A DNA stretch of 57,776 nucleotides from Woeseiaceae bacterium. Its GTDB lineage: Bacteria; Pseudomonadota; Gammaproteobacteria; Steroidobacterales; Woeseiaceae. The position numbers and the translations under genes are program-made. A model generated the notes under the pieces. That model did no database searches. It saw only the letters and a list, made by a program, of their open reading frames with translations, and was not told where the DNA came from. This document shows positions 9,801 to 18,595 of the stretch, one piece after another; position 1 is the stretch's first letter; each line of letters begins with the position of its first letter. The stretch covers positions 1 to 57,776 of the forward strand of contig JABDNG010000091.1 in assembly GCA_013001045.1 (NCBI GenBank). Reading direction: 5' to 3'.

Positions 9801-10129
9801 AGAAAGGCGCTGCCATTAAACAGGCCGTTATCGAGTCTGGAACGCTGCGATTTCGTGCGATCGTATTGACCTCATTCACTACGGCGGCCGGGCTGATGCC
9901 GATCATGACCGAGGGCAGCGTGCAGGCCCAGACAGTCATCCCGATGGCGATTTCATTGAGTTTCGGCATCATATTCGCAACGGTTATTACGTTGTTCCTG
10001 ATTCCCTGCCTTTACATGTTGCGGGAGGACGGCTTCAAGCGAATGCGCCAGTTCAAGAACTGGCTGCTGGGACGACCGACGATCGAGATTGATACGCAGG
10101 TGCCGACTGCACACCTCGATCGGTCGTAG
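6896..10129 (+). CDS. RND family efflux pump permease (AcrB/HAE1-like)
   Basis: A proton-driven inner-membrane pump of 1077 residues, close to the size of AcrB. The first transmembrane helix follows ATNHVAANLLMLFIIV. A large periplasmic loop precedes a six-helix bundle carrying the proton-relay aspartate pair in GIVVDDAIIIGE (residues 407-408, the same numbers as in AcrB). The second half repeats the arrangement, with GVVVNDSLIMIDFIN in the matching helix. The FATNHVAANL opening is typical of the RND subgroup paired with short adaptors in environmental Proteobacteria. The substrate cannot be deduced. It starts inside the adaptor stop codon. Confidence 0.93.
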   Translation: MKARGTTNQKGIIAWFATNHVAANLLMLFIIVAGIISLFTIRKQTTPDFELNTVRVQVAYLGAAPQEVEEGVVVKIEEAIQDIKGIVKLTGRASEGMGRVTAEVSSGYDLNEVLNEIKTRVDAISTFPGLTEKPVIFKEEIPIHVVFVAIHGALDEFSRKAIAQDVRDELMRLPDVSQVQFLGDRAYEISIEVSENVLRQYGLTMSEVSQAVKNSSVDLPGGTIKSDGGDILLRTEGQVYTGREFGALVLRTFADGTRLTLNDIATIKDGFVEEEGYGRFDGDRTATLRVLASGEQNELATAAVVQEYVDKKSATLPSGVQMDIWVNRSHYLKGRLQMMSSNMWQGALLVFVLLSLFLRIKVAAWVVLGIPITFLGALWLMPFGPWPVTINMMSLFGFIIVLGIVVDDAIIIGESIYTKIRADGHSLDNVISGAKRVATPATFGVLTTIAAFAPLLFVGGIAGPFFEAISVVVVLCLMFSLVESKLILPAHLVHTKIEPVDEEDLFNPQRRVGRWERVPRFFLKIQRHVQHGLHNVINNHYRPMVEKAVDNRGITTSIFVAMLILTVGTLASGIVKFEIFPDQASDFIQVQVEMQTGSAPSERDRVLTSLENTIIAMNAEYVEENPDSLPMMQHVGAFTQGNTGGIIFMEMPLSEDRPFDGEEISKRWRERVGEFVGVKELTFVDAQHLGGGPPLSFRLSGSNYEALEKAAGELEAELSDYEGIFDIRNTLNSGGEEIRLQITPEAEALGLTMSALGRQVRQAFYGEEAQRIQRGKDELKVMVRYPADERRSISDLKNMRIRTPGGDEVPFSSVADISFGKGYSSISRLNRERTITVSADIDPDIVESAEIVETISDEYIPVLLAKYPSVSYGLEGASQELVNLQRNMSVAFIAALFLIYALIAIPLHSYSQPLIIMSVIPFGIIGAVLGHIIMGRSVSMFSLFGLVALAGVVVNDSLIMIDFINKAREKGAAIKQAVIESGTLRFRAIVLTSFTTAAGLMPIMTEGSVQAQTVIPMAISLSFGIIFATVITLFLIPCLYMLREDGFKRMRQFKNWLLGRPTIEIDTQVPTAHLDRS

Positions 10130-10134
10130 CGGAT

Positions 10135-11049
10135 TTGCAAAATCAATCATCGGATATACGCGATGGAGTCATCGCCGGCTTGGTCACATACCTTATTTGG
10201 GGCTTCCTGCCGGTCTACTTCAAGACTGTCGCATCTGTCGATCCACTCGAGGTTCTGTCGCACCGAATTATCTGGGCGATCCCGTTCGGCGCCGTCATTC
10301 TCTTCGCTCGACGACAATGGCAGGAGGTGCAGCGTGCACTGACGCACCGCACGATGCTTGCCTGGCTGTCGCTGTCGGCGTTGTTCATTGCGTGCAACTG
10401 GTTGATCTACATCTGGGCTATCCAGGATGAACGCATTTTCGAAACGAGTCTTGGTTATTACATCAATCCGCTGATTTACATGCTGGTGGGCGTGGCCTTT
10501 TTCGGTGAACGCCTGCGTCCGCTGCAGGCATCTGCGGTCGCTCTTGCTGTAGTGGGTGTGCTGGTCCTGACGATCAGTGGGGGCGAAGTGCCTCTGGTGG
10601 CACTGGCTCTTGCGGGGACATTCACAGTATACGGCGTCATTCGAAAAAGAGTCGTAATAGGCGGCATGCCAGGGCTGTTTGTCGAGACGCTGCTGCTTTC
10701 GCCTCTTGCCGTTACCTGGTTCGTCTGGATTTCGATCGGTGGCCAGGCCGTATTTGCGGGCGGAGATAATTGGTTGACCTTTTGGCTGGTGATGGCCGGA
10801 CCGATAACGGCCTTGCCACTGTTGTGTTTCGCGCTGGCAGCACGGCGCCTGCCGCTGACGACCATCGGGTTCATGCAGTTCCTTGCGCCAACGATCCAGT
10901 TCCTGACAGGCATCTACTACGGAGAGCAACTAACCACAGCGCACCTGATTTGTTTTGGCTTCATCTGGGCCGCTGTACTGTTCTTCAGCATCGATGCCGT
11001 TGGCGCGGGCAAGAAAAAGCCCCCGCGGGCGCAGCCGGCGGAGGCTTGA
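10135..11049 (+). CDS. rarD: RarD family EamA transporter
   Basis: A 304-residue inner-membrane protein with about ten hydrophobic helices from two EamA repeats. The opening GLVTYLIWGFLPVYFKTV and the following LEVLSHRIIWAIPF are hallmarks of RarD, annotated in Escherichia coli as chloramphenicol-sensitive protein; its real substrate is not settled. The TTG start at 10135 lies five bases past the pump stop, and AGCGGA overlaps that junction, so it is probably the last gene of the efflux operon. Its final codons contain the hairpin that terminates the convergent fusA gene. Confidence 0.85.
   Translation: MQNQSSDIRDGVIAGLVTYLIWGFLPVYFKTVASVDPLEVLSHRIIWAIPFGAVILFARRQWQEVQRALTHRTMLAWLSLSALFIACNWLIYIWAIQDERIFETSLGYYINPLIYMLVGVAFFGERLRPLQASAVALAVVGVLVLTISGGEVPLVALALAGTFTVYGVIRKRVVIGGMPGLFVETLLLSPLAVTWFVWISIGGQAVFAGGDNWLTFWLVMAGPITALPLLCFALAARRLPLTTIGFMQFLAPTIQFLTGIYYGEQLTTAHLICFGFIWAAVLFFSIDAVGAGKKKPPRAQPAEA
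11012..11047 (-). terminator. Intrinsic terminator of fusA inside the rarD 3' end
   Basis: On the minus strand a stem AAGCCTCCGC / GCGGGGGCTT (11047-11038 with 11026-11017, one internal mismatch) closes an eleven-base loop. It runs straight into TTTTTCTT. It lies about 17 bases past the fusA stop. On the plus strand the same bases are coding sequence for the RarD C-terminus. Confidence 0.75.
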
Positions 11050-11063
11050 TCGGGCGCGCGCGC

Positions 11064-13148
11064 TTATTTTGCGGCTTTTCGTTCCTGCGCTTCCTTGATG
11101 ACTACGTCGGCAACATTTTGCGGGCACGGTGCGTAGTGCGAGAATTCCATAGAGAATTGTCCGCGGCCGGAGGTTAACGTGCGCAAGTGACCGATGTAAC
11201 CAAACATGTCGGCAAGTGGTGCGTCCGCCTTGACGCGCACGCCCGTAGGACCCGCATCCTGCGATTTGATCATGCCGCGACGACGGTTCAGGTCGCCGAT
11301 AACGTCACCGACGTTGTCATCCGGCGAAAAAACGTCGACTTTCATGATCGGCTCGAGAATCTGCGGGCCCGCTTTCGGCACCGACTGGCGATATGCTGCT
11401 TTGGTCGCGATCTCAAACGCGAGCGCCGATGAATCGACAGCGTGGAATGCACCGTCGAGCAATGTGAATTTGACATCGAGCAGCGGGTAGCCGGCGAGTG
11501 TTCCCTCGACCATGCAGCTCTTGAAGGCTTTCTCGATTGCGCTCCAGTATTCGCGTGGAACGTTTCCGCCCGTCACCTTGGATTCGAACTCGTAACCCAC
11601 ATTTTTTTCGGCTGGTTCGATCTGGTAATCGATTTTGCCGTACTGACCCGAACCACCCGACTGTTTCTTGTGCGTGTAGGTGTCTTCGATCATCTGCGTG
11701 ATCGTCTCGCGATAGGCGACCTGAGGCTTGCCCATTTCGACGTCGACGTTATGCGTTCGGCGCAGGATATCGACCTTGATGTCGAGGTGCAGCTCGCCCA
11801 TGCCTTTAATCAGCGTTTCGCCAGAGTCCTCATCGGTTGCCACCTGAAATGACGGGTCTTCCTGAACCATCTTGTTCAAGGCAACGCCCATTTTCTCGTT
11901 GCCAGCTTTGTCTTTCGGCGAGATCGCCACGGAAATCACGGGGTCCGGGAATACCATCGGTTCCAGCGTCGCAGGATTGTCTGCGTCAGCCAGGGTGTGT
12001 CCCGTCCGCGTGTTCTTCATGCCGAGCAGGGCGACAATATCGCCGGCCTGTGCCGAGTCGAGTTCTTCTCGCGAATCGGCGTGCATTTCGACGATTCGGC
12101 CAATACGCTCGGTCTTGCCGGTGAAGGTGTTCAAGACGTTATCGCCCTTCTTCAGCGTACCGGAGTAGATGCGCGTAAAGGTCAGGGCGCCGTATCGGTC
12201 GTCCATGATCTTGAATGCCAGGGCGCGCAACGGCTTCGACGGATCGACGATGGCAAGGCCGCCCGTCTCATGGCCTTCAAGGTCGATTTCGGGCTGCGGC
12301 TTGACTTCCATCGGGTTCGGCAGATACTCAATAACTGCATTAAGAACATTCTGTATCCCTTTGTTCTTAAAGGCAGAACCACAGTAGGTCGGAAAGAAGT
12401 TCAGGTTGATCGTACCCTTGCGGATGCAGCGATTCAGGTCGTCGATCGACGGCTCGTTGCCCTCCAGGTATTGCTCCAGAAGGTCGTCGTCCTCTTCAAC
12501 AGCCGTCTCCACCAGTTTTTCGCGCCACTCTTCGACAAGGTCGGTCATGTCGTCGGGAACATCGGTAATTTCATAGGACTCGGGATCGTTCGAGTCGCTC
12601 CAGATCCACGCTTTGCGTGTGAGCAAATCCACGATGCCCTTGAAGTCGTCTTCGATGCCGATCGGCAGGACCATGACCAACGGATTGGCCGCCAGCACGT
12701 CTTTGACTTGCTTCACGACACGGTAGAAATCGGCCCCAACACGGTCCAGCTTATTCACAAAGATGATGCGTGCGACCTCGGAATCATTGGCATAGCGCCA
12801 GTTCGTCTCCGACTGCGGTTCCACACCGCCAGAGCCACAGAATACGCCCACGCCACCATCGAGTACTTTCAGCGAGCGATAAACCTCAATCGTGAAGTCA
12901 ACGTGTCCGGGCGTGTCGATGATATTCAGGCGATGTTTGTTCCACTCGCAGCTCGTCGCGGCCGACTGGATCGTAATGCCGCGCTCCTGTTCCTGCTCCA
13001 TGAAGTCAGTCGTGGCTTCGCCATCGTGAACCTCACCGGTACGGTGGATTTTCCCCGTCAGTTTGAGGATGCGCTCTGTCGTGGTCGTCTTGCCCGCGTC
13101 TACGTGAGCAAAAATGCCAATATTTCGGTAGGTGCTAAGGTCTTTCAT
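11064..13148 (-). CDS. fusA: Elongation factor G (EF-G 2 type, outside the str operon)
   Basis: A 694-residue translational GTPase that drives ribosomal translocation or, in paralogues, recycling. The ATG at 13148 yields [20 protein letters not shown] with the G1 P-loop AHVDAGKT. The G3 element DTPGHVDF and G4 NKLD follow, then domains II to V. The N-terminus and the [19 protein letters not shown] segment resemble the second EF-G of Pseudomonas and Vibrio. No rpsL, rpsG or tuf gene is adjacent, which supports a paralogue. An in-frame extension upstream to 13250 lacks family similarity and was rejected. Confidence 0.93.
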   Translation of the reverse strand: MKDLSTYRNIGIFAHVDAGKTTTTERILKLTGKIHRTGEVHDGEATTDFMEQEQERGITIQSAATSCEWNKHRLNIIDTPGHVDFTIEVYRSLKVLDGGVGVFCGSGGVEPQSETNWRYANDSEVARIIFVNKLDRVGADFYRVVKQVKDVLAANPLVMVLPIGIEDDFKGIVDLLTRKAWIWSDSNDPESYEITDVPDDMTDLVEEWREKLVETAVEEDDDLLEQYLEGNEPSIDDLNRCIRKGTINLNFFPTYCGSAFKNKGIQNVLNAVIEYLPNPMEVKPQPEIDLEGHETGGLAIVDPSKPLRALAFKIMDDRYGALTFTRIYSGTLKKGDNVLNTFTGKTERIGRIVEMHADSREELDSAQAGDIVALLGMKNTRTGHTLADADNPATLEPMVFPDPVISVAISPKDKAGNEKMGVALNKMVQEDPSFQVATDEDSGETLIKGMGELHLDIKVDILRRTHNVDVEMGKPQVAYRETITQMIEDTYTHKKQSGGSGQYGKIDYQIEPAEKNVGYEFESKVTGGNVPREYWSAIEKAFKSCMVEGTLAGYPLLDVKFTLLDGAFHAVDSSALAFEIATKAAYRQSVPKAGPQILEPIMKVDVFSPDDNVGDVIGDLNRRRGMIKSQDAGPTGVRVKADAPLADMFGYIGHLRTLTSGRGQFSMEFSHYAPCPQNVADVVIKEAQERKAAK

Positions 13149-13456
13149 CTCTAGTACTTCAGCTCTGTAAGTTGCTTCCTGTCGCTCACCCGCTTTTACT
13201 GCCATACCGCCAGCGGCTCTCTGGGCCTTCCGATAGCGAGAACCCGGCAATACATATGAAGGGTGGGCGCACGTAAATCCAGGCCGGTCCCGATGGCACT
13301 TCCGAGCAGCTGGTGCGACGCTGATTTCGGTTCAGGACGGGCGTTCGGGCGCGGATAATAGCAGTGCGCAGGCCCCTAAACCAGTGAAATTAGCGGAATC
13401 CCCTCATGAATAGTGACAACGAACAAGTTTTGCTTATTTTTCAGTGACGTATGGTG
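13149..13456. other. 308-base gap upstream of fusA without a recognisable gene
   Basis: This stretch separates the fusA start from the 3' end of the zinc peptidase gene, both read leftward. It must hold the fusA promoter, but I see no convincing -35/-10 pair on the minus strand. I see no RNA gene and no strong terminator for the upstream gene either. Short frames crossing it lack coding character. Confidence 0.5.
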
Positions 13457-14140
13457 TCAGCGGCGCAGGATTGCGAGCCAGCGGGCGATATTCAGCAAAC
13501 TCATCAATGAGGCGGACACGTACGTCAGCGCGGCTGCGGTGAGCAACTTGCGAGCGTGTGGCCGATCGACAGGTTTCAAGACCTTGTGTTCGTCAAGCAT
13601 CGGCAAGGCCCGGTTGAAGCTCGCATCAAATTCCGTGGGCAGAGTGACGAAGTGGACGACGGCCGAAACACTCAACGTGAGCAGCCCGGCTGCGAAAGTC
13701 ACGAGCCCAATGGCCGGTACGCGGGTCAAAATGCCCAGAAAGGGAGACAGCATCAGGACTCCTGCGCCGATGCGTTCCACGCTACGGGTGGCCTTGACCA
13801 GCCGCGTGCGCCAGCGTAGCGGTGCGTAGTGTTGGTGATCCTGCAACGCGTGGCCGACTTCGTGAGCGGCCACGGTTATGGCTGTCAGGGAACGTCCGTT
13901 GAATTTATCGTTCGTCAGCCTGACGGCTTTGTTCGTCGGATCGTAGTGGTCCCCGGCGTCGGTCGCTTCGACCGCGACAGCGCTCAGTCCGTGCGCGTCC
14001 AACAGCCGCCGCGCCAATTGAGCGCCCGAGTCAGGGTAGCGCCTGGCCGGCTCGCTGTAGCGCGTGAGGATTGTCCTGACCCAAAATCCTGGCCCAAACA
14101 CGAGGACAAGAATCAGCAGGACAAGAACGACTATGGTCAT
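13457..14140 (-). CDS. YugP-like membrane zinc metallopeptidase
   Basis: 227 residues of the YugP/Zn-peptidase-2 family (PF04298). An N-terminal membrane segment (VVLVLLILVLVFGPGFW) precedes the catalytic motif HEVGHALQ, the HExxH zinc site. Two or three hydrophobic helices follow (LMLSPFLGI, VTFAAGLLTLSV). LPTEFDASFNRALPML is a typical family stretch. Members are integral-membrane proteases of unknown substrate. The gene is divergent from the SLC13 permease gene. Confidence 0.88.
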   Translation of the reverse strand: MTIVVLVLLILVLVFGPGFWVRTILTRYSEPARRYPDSGAQLARRLLDAHGLSAVAVEATDAGDHYDPTNKAVRLTNDKFNGRSLTAITVAAHEVGHALQDHQHYAPLRWRTRLVKATRSVERIGAGVLMLSPFLGILTRVPAIGLVTFAAGLLTLSVSAVVHFVTLPTEFDASFNRALPMLDEHKVLKPVDRPHARKLLTAAALTYVSASLMSLLNIARWLAILRR

Positions 14141-14261
14141 CGGATCATCGTAGCGTCAATGCGTTAGAAAATCCGCGACGTCGCCTCGAATGGTTGGGCG
14201 CGGCATTTGCAGGTACAGTGCATCGGCAGAACACTGGAATCTTCGCGCAACGAGGTCCGCT

Positions 14262-16034
14262 TTGACAACCGATCAATTAACGCTTTTTGCCTTATTGTTG
14301 TTTGTTTTCGTATTTCTCATCTGGGGGCGCTGGCGTTACGATCTTGTCGCATTTGTTGCGCTGTTGATCGCCTTGCTAACCGGCCTGGTGCCCGCGGACA
14401 AGGCGTTTTCCGGCTTCGGCCACCCCGCGACGGTCATCATCGCGCTGGTGCTCATCGTCAGTCGAGGGCTATCCAATTCGGGCGCTATCGACATCGTCGC
14501 AAGGTATCTGGTCGACGCATCGCGAAAGCTGTCAACGCACATCACCGTGATGTCCGGATTTGCTGCCGGACTTTCTGCATTGATGAACAATGTCGCGGCC
14601 CTGGCGCTACTGATGCCCGTCGATATTCAGGCCGCCAAGAAGGCCAGCCGTAGCCCGTCTCTGTCGTTAATGCCTTTGTCATTTGCGTCGATTCTCGGTG
14701 GAATGATTACGCTGATCGGGACGCCGCCGAACATCATTATTGCCGAGTTTCGCGGTGAAGCCCTGGGTGAACCGTACCGTATGTTCGACTTCGCACCCGT
14801 GGGGCTGGCCTGCGCGGTTGTTGGCGTCGCGTACGTCGCGCTGCTTGGATGGCGGTTGCTGCCACATGAGCGACAGGCGGCCGACGCGGGCCAGGACCTG
14901 TTCAATCTCGCCAATTACATCGCCGAGGTGCGGGTACCCGAAGGCTCGTCCGCGATTGGCAAACGCGTGCGCGATCTGGACAAGCTCGCGGAAAAAAGCG
15001 ATGTGGAGATAATCGGTCTGACGCGTCGCGGTCGCCGCCTGCCTGGCCTCGCGCGTATCGCCGAAATCAAAGCGGGAGATATCCTGGTTCTGGAGGCCAG
15101 CCCGGATAGCCTTGATGAAGCGCTCGGTGCAATGAATCTCGAATACGTCGGCCAGGGAACAGAACAGTTGGGTGTCGATGATCTGACGCTTAACGAAGTC
15201 GTTGTCCAGGAATCATCGAAGCTTGCAGGAAAATCGGCCATGGCGATGCGCTTGCTTTACCGCTATCGGGTTGCTCTGGTCGGTATTTCGCGGGAAGGCA
15301 CGCGCTTTCAGGACAATGTGCGCAAACTCGAGCTTCAAGCCGGCGATGTTTTGTTGTTGCTGGGTGCCGATGAACGTCTCGTCGATGTCACCGGGCGCCT
15401 GGGACTGCTGCCGCTCGCCGATCGCGGCCAGCGCGTCATTCAACGCGACAAGGCATGGCTTGCGGTCGGAATTTTCGGCGCCGCGATTCTCGCGGCAAGT
15501 ATCGGCTTCGTTTATTTGCCGATCGCGCTCGGTTGCGTAACCGCGCTTTATGTGTTTTTAAACATCGTCCCGATCCGGGATGTCTATAACTCTGTGGAAT
15601 GGCCGGTAATCGTACTGCTGGGGTCGATGATTCCGATTGGTGGTGCGCTCCAATCAACGGGCGGTACATCGCTTATCGCCGGCGGCATTGTCGATCTCTC
15701 AAGCGGTTTTTCGCCCGTCGTCGTGTTGACCTTGCTGATCATCGTTACTATGACTTTATCGGATGTAATGAACAACACGGCGACCGCCGTCATCACTGCT
15801 CCGATTGCTGTTGAAATTGCGTCGCGGCTGGGCGTCAGCCCCGATCCATTTCTGATGGGGGTTGCCGTTGCTGCATCGTGTGCTTTTCTCACGCCCATCG
15901 GTCACAAAAACAATACGCTGATTATGGGACCGGGTGGTTATCATTTCGGGGACTATTGGCGCATGGGTTTGCCGCTGGAAATCTTGATCGTGGTTATTTC
16001 GGTTCCGGTCATTACCATCGTCTGGCCGATGTGA
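14262..16034 (+). CDS. SLC13 family permease with two RCK_C domains
   Basis: A 590-residue ion/anion transporter. Two membrane halves (about residues 1-190 and 400-590) flank a soluble insert with two TrkA-C/RCK_C domains. The first domain shows EVRVPEGSSAIGKRVRDL and the second LNEVVVQESSKLAGKS. SLC13-like signatures include SGFAAGLSALMNNVAALALL and IGTPPNIIIAEFRG in the first half and MNNTATAVITAPIAVEIA in the second. Relatives carry dicarboxylates, sulfate or other anions; the ligand here is undetermined. The TTG start at 14262 is supported by GAGG six bases upstream. Confidence 0.88.
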   Translation: MTTDQLTLFALLLFVFVFLIWGRWRYDLVAFVALLIALLTGLVPADKAFSGFGHPATVIIALVLIVSRGLSNSGAIDIVARYLVDASRKLSTHITVMSGFAAGLSALMNNVAALALLMPVDIQAAKKASRSPSLSLMPLSFASILGGMITLIGTPPNIIIAEFRGEALGEPYRMFDFAPVGLACAVVGVAYVALLGWRLLPHERQAADAGQDLFNLANYIAEVRVPEGSSAIGKRVRDLDKLAEKSDVEIIGLTRRGRRLPGLARIAEIKAGDILVLEASPDSLDEALGAMNLEYVGQGTEQLGVDDLTLNEVVVQESSKLAGKSAMAMRLLYRYRVALVGISREGTRFQDNVRKLELQAGDVLLLLGADERLVDVTGRLGLLPLADRGQRVIQRDKAWLAVGIFGAAILAASIGFVYLPIALGCVTALYVFLNIVPIRDVYNSVEWPVIVLLGSMIPIGGALQSTGGTSLIAGGIVDLSSGFSPVVVLTLLIIVTMTLSDVMNNTATAVITAPIAVEIASRLGVSPDPFLMGVAVAASCAFLTPIGHKNNTLIMGPGGYHFGDYWRMGLPLEILIVVISVPVITIVWPM

Positions 16035-16212
16035 ATAAATAATCCGTCGTCTCGAGCAAATAAAATTATGTCAAGCAGTTGTCGCAAAATGCCAGACAGC
16101 CGCGTCAATTACTGACAAATATCGAACATCTCCAACGCGTAGTCGACGATGGATACGCCATTAAGCTATTGAAAATCAGTTTACGCCGTTTGCCCGCTAA
16201 TTCGTCCGGCAA

Positions 16213-16229
16213 TTGGCACAGCGATTGCA
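16213..16229 (+). promoter_or_regulatory. Sigma-54 type promoter
   Basis: TTGGCACAGCGATTGCA matches the -24/-12 consensus of RpoN promoters. TGGCAC and TTGC are both intact, with correct spacing between the GG and GC dinucleotides. The expected transcription start is near 16240, about 23 bases before the ATG of the 77-residue gene. The site lies in intergenic DNA on the correct strand. Confidence 0.75.
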
Positions 16230-16262
16230 TTTTATTTAGCAACGGGCGACGCGGAGACCGCA

Positions 16263-16496
16263 ATGGCGAAATCGACGATACAGGACTGGACGGACAGCGT
16301 GGTGTTGCTGAAATACGATCAACACAAGGACGTAAAGTACCAGGTATTTCGTGAAGACGAAAAACACTTCCTTGAGCTGCGCGACGACGAGGATACACAT
16401 ATTCACACGCTGGAACTTCCCGACGGCATGAGGCTCGACAAAACCAGCTATGAAGTCTTGTTACGTTACGTATTGCTTGACGTCGTTGCGGCGTAA
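16263..16496 (+). CDS. Small acidic hypothetical protein under a sigma-54 promoter
   Basis: 77 residues, soluble, with no signal peptide or membrane segment. It is rich in Asp, Glu and Lys (YDQHKDVKYQVFREDEKHF then LELRDDEDTHIHTLELPDG). GGAGA lies six bases before the ATG. I do not recognise the family. The alternating polar/hydrophobic pattern suggests a small beta-rich fold. The near-consensus RpoN site just upstream and the compact leader argue that it is real. Its last 31 bases overlap the 3' end of the convergent dipeptidase gene. Confidence 0.65.
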   Translation: MAKSTIQDWTDSVVLLKYDQHKDVKYQVFREDEKHFLELRDDEDTHIHTLELPDGMRLDKTSYEVLLRYVLLDVVAA

Positions 16497-17704
16497 TCCT
16501 CGACGGCCTGCCAGACGCGCAACAGGTTTTCGCCCAGGATCTTTCGAATATCCGATTCCGAATGCCCGCGTTCGAGTAAGCCCCTGACCAGGTTTGGATA
16601 ACTCGACACGTCCTTGAGCCCGATCGGAAGCGTGTCCCCGACGCCATCATAGTCGGAACCGATGCCGACATGATCGATTCCGACGAGGCCGATTACGTGA
16701 CTGAAATGGTCCAGAACATCGTCCAGCGAGGCATACGGAATCGGACCATGCGTCCCGGCATAATCTTCCGCGAATGATTCGTAAATATCAGCCTCTTTCA
16801 ACTCGGGGTTCTGCGCGAGGTAGGCTTTTCGTGCCTCCGAACGGGCGTCGCCGTAGTCCCTCGATTTTTGCGACACGAACGTCGAGCCAAAATTTATTTG
16901 AATGACGCCGCCGTTGTTCGCGAGTGCAAGAATCATCTCATCGCTCATATTGCGTTCAAAGCCAGGCGTGAAATGGCGAGCCGACGAATGTGATGCGATG
17001 ACGGGGGTCTTACTGAGTTCAATAACCTGCCAGAATGCGTCATCGGAGACGTGACTGATGTCGACCATTATTCCCAGTCGGTTCATTTCGTCGAGGACCT
17101 CGATGCCAAACTCACTGATTCCATTCCACTGCCGATTCTCATCGTACGACGAGTCGGAAATGTGATTCGACAAGCTGTGCGTCAGCGTAATGTAGCGTAT
17201 TCCCCGGTCGTAGAAATACCTGAGGTTTTCAAGTTTGCCTTCAATGGGTGATCCGTTTTCCATACCCAATGGCAGTGACAAGAGTCCTGCGTCGAATTGT
17301 CGGCGTACGTCGGCGACTGAGCGTGCGAGCGCGAATTTGTCGGGCGCGTTTTCGACGAATCCTTCGACCATCGTAATGAGTGACTCGGCAACGTCCCTGG
17401 AGCGTCCTTCGCTTTCGAGCTCCGCCGGTGTATAGATGGACATGAATGGCGCATTGAGACCCCCAGCTACAGCGCGTGGGTAATCGAAGTCACCGTCCTC
17501 CGTCGCCTTTGAAATGTCCGCCGGCTTGTTTTTGATGCGGTAGGGCACGTCGATATGCGTATCCACGATAATGCTGGATTCGGCGATCTGTTGAGCCCGT
17601 GCATCGATTTCGAGCGCGTCGGGTACAGGTGCTTCGCTGCTATTCTGACCACAGCTGGCGACGAACAGCGCGGCTGCGGTAAGCCAGAGAGATTGAGTGC
17701 GCAT
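16466..17704 (-). CDS. M19 family membrane dipeptidase (lipoprotein)
   Basis: A 412-residue dipeptidase of the renal dipeptidase family, which cleaves dipeptides with a binuclear zinc centre. The ATG at 17704 gives a signal peptide with lipobox VASCG. Metal-site motifs are visible in order: DTHIDVPYR, the glutamate in GMENGSPIEG, LTHSLSNHISD and the histidines of ASHSSARHFTPGFERN. A late GIGSDYDG loop is also typical. It is predicted to be anchored in the envelope facing the periplasm. The in-frame codons upstream of 17704 would bury the signal peptide. Confidence 0.9.
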   Translation of the reverse strand: MRTQSLWLTAAALFVASCGQNSSEAPVPDALEIDARAQQIAESSIIVDTHIDVPYRIKNKPADISKATEDGDFDYPRAVAGGLNAPFMSIYTPAELESEGRSRDVAESLITMVEGFVENAPDKFALARSVADVRRQFDAGLLSLPLGMENGSPIEGKLENLRYFYDRGIRYITLTHSLSNHISDSSYDENRQWNGISEFGIEVLDEMNRLGIMVDISHVSDDAFWQVIELSKTPVIASHSSARHFTPGFERNMSDEMILALANNGGVIQINFGSTFVSQKSRDYGDARSEARKAYLAQNPELKEADIYESFAEDYAGTHGPIPYASLDDVLDHFSHVIGLVGIDHVGIGSDYDGVGDTLPIGLKDVSSYPNLVRGLLERGHSESDIRKILGENLLRVWQAVEDYAATTSSNT

Positions 17705-17800
17705 TGACGGATTATTCGCTGGTCTGAAGGGGCGAAGATTGTAACAATAGGTGGGAATTGCTGCAGTCAATTGAACTGTTGCTGCAAAAGGAGCACGACT

Positions 17801-18139
17801 ATGAGCGATAACAACCCACCCGCAGACGGCGAATTTGTTGATGGCGACCCGTCCGCAAAGGCCCTGGAAGAGAATCTCAAATCGCGAGCCACCTGGACGC
17901 GGCTGTTGTTCATGGTAATCAGCTGCATTCTGCTGTGCATCGCGAGCTTCGTTGGCGGGTTTGTTGTCGTACTCGGATTTCTCTGGGTGCTATTTACCGG
18001 GGAGGTCAATCGACAGGTTCGGCAGGTCGGACAAAGTCTTGCTTCCTACGCTTACGAAATCATTCGATTCCTGACGTTTAACTCCGACGACAGGCCGTTT
18101 CCGCTCGGCAACGATTGGCCCTCGGGTCGTGGGGACTGA
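17801..18139 (+). CDS. DUF4389 domain membrane protein
   Basis: 112 residues. A charged, unstructured N-terminus is followed by a long hydrophobic stretch (LLFMVISCILLCIASFVGGF and the adjoining residues), then an amphipathic tail. The FTGEVNRQVRQVGQSLASYAYEI-like region after the membrane segment is the DUF4389 signature. The function is unknown. AAGGAG lies eight bases upstream of the ATG at 17801. It is divergent from the M19 dipeptidase gene. Confidence 0.75.
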   Translation: MSDNNPPADGEFVDGDPSAKALEENLKSRATWTRLLFMVISCILLCIASFVGGFVVVLGFLWVLFTGEVNRQVRQVGQSLASYAYEIIRFLTFNSDDRPFPLGNDWPSGRGD

Positions 18140-18146
18140 TCGCCCC

Positions 18147-18401
18147 CTAGATTGATAGCTCGCGCTGGCCTGGTTGCCAATGCGTCAGGTTGATATGGGC
18201 GCCGCCGATCCCCAGGGCGCGGACCCATTTTGCGGCTGCATCGAGCGTCACCCAGGTTCTTACCTTGCCCTTGGTCGTTTCCGCGGTGATAGGGCCGTTG
18301 GGCGTCCTGGCTTCGATGTGGAATCTCGCGCCACTGGCAATAATGTTGATGTTCTTGACGGCGCCCGCGGCGACCATCGCCCTCAACATGCGTTCATCCA
18401 T
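18147..18401 (-). CDS. ParC-like small partner protein of plasmid type
   Basis: 84 residues (MDERMLRAMVAAGAVKNINI, then RFHIEARTPNG, TWVTLDAAAKWVRALGIGGA, WQPGQREL). The arrangement resembles small proteins annotated as ParC-family partition-associated on broad-host-range plasmids. These combine a short helix, a beta-hairpin and a helix ending in a LGIG/WQPGQ motif. The ATG at 18401 overlaps the end of the upstream RHH gene by eight bases, so the two are translationally coupled. Function here is unknown. The plasmid link is from remembered family features and should be checked. Confidence 0.6.
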   Translation of the reverse strand: MDERMLRAMVAAGAVKNINIIASGARFHIEARTPNGPITAETTKGKVRTWVTLDAAAKWVRALGIGGAHINLTHWQPGQRELSI

Positions 18402-18588
18402 TCTGATTCCCCGGAAATAGCTCGTTTTGTTCCGGCACCGATATGCCGGCCTGTTCACAATGTCGGCGGATCAACATTTCGACCATATTCGCGACACTGC
18501 GGTGCTCCCGCGCAGCGGCTTCGCGCACGGCGTCTTTGACACCGGGCTGGATACGCAGGTTTAAGGTCGAAATCTTGGTTTTTGCCAT
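18394..18588 (-). CDS. Ribbon-helix-helix DNA-binding protein
   Basis: 64 residues. KISTLNLRIQPGVKDAVREA forms the ribbon and first helix, and REHRSVANMVEMLIRRHC the second, of a MetJ/Arc-type RHH dimer. Close relatives are common on plasmids and integrative elements beside the ParC-like gene that follows here. It is probably an autorepressor. The start is either ATG 18588 or ATG 18597. No Shine-Dalgarno is visible for either, and a promoter sits so close that a leaderless mRNA is possible. Confidence 0.7.
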   Translation of the reverse strand: MAKTKISTLNLRIQPGVKDAVREAAAREHRSVANMVEMLIRRHCEQAGISVPEQNELFPGNQNG

Positions 18589-18595
18589 GCGGTAC

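Noticed and set aside
11997-13154. 385-codon plus-strand frame opposite fusA
   Set aside because: It lies antisense to a clear EF-G gene and has no recognisable motif; high GC leaves such frames open.
18394-18458. Longer form of the ParC-like protein starting at 18458
   Set aside because: The extra residues are the out-of-frame reading of the RHH gene; the family starts at MDER (18401).
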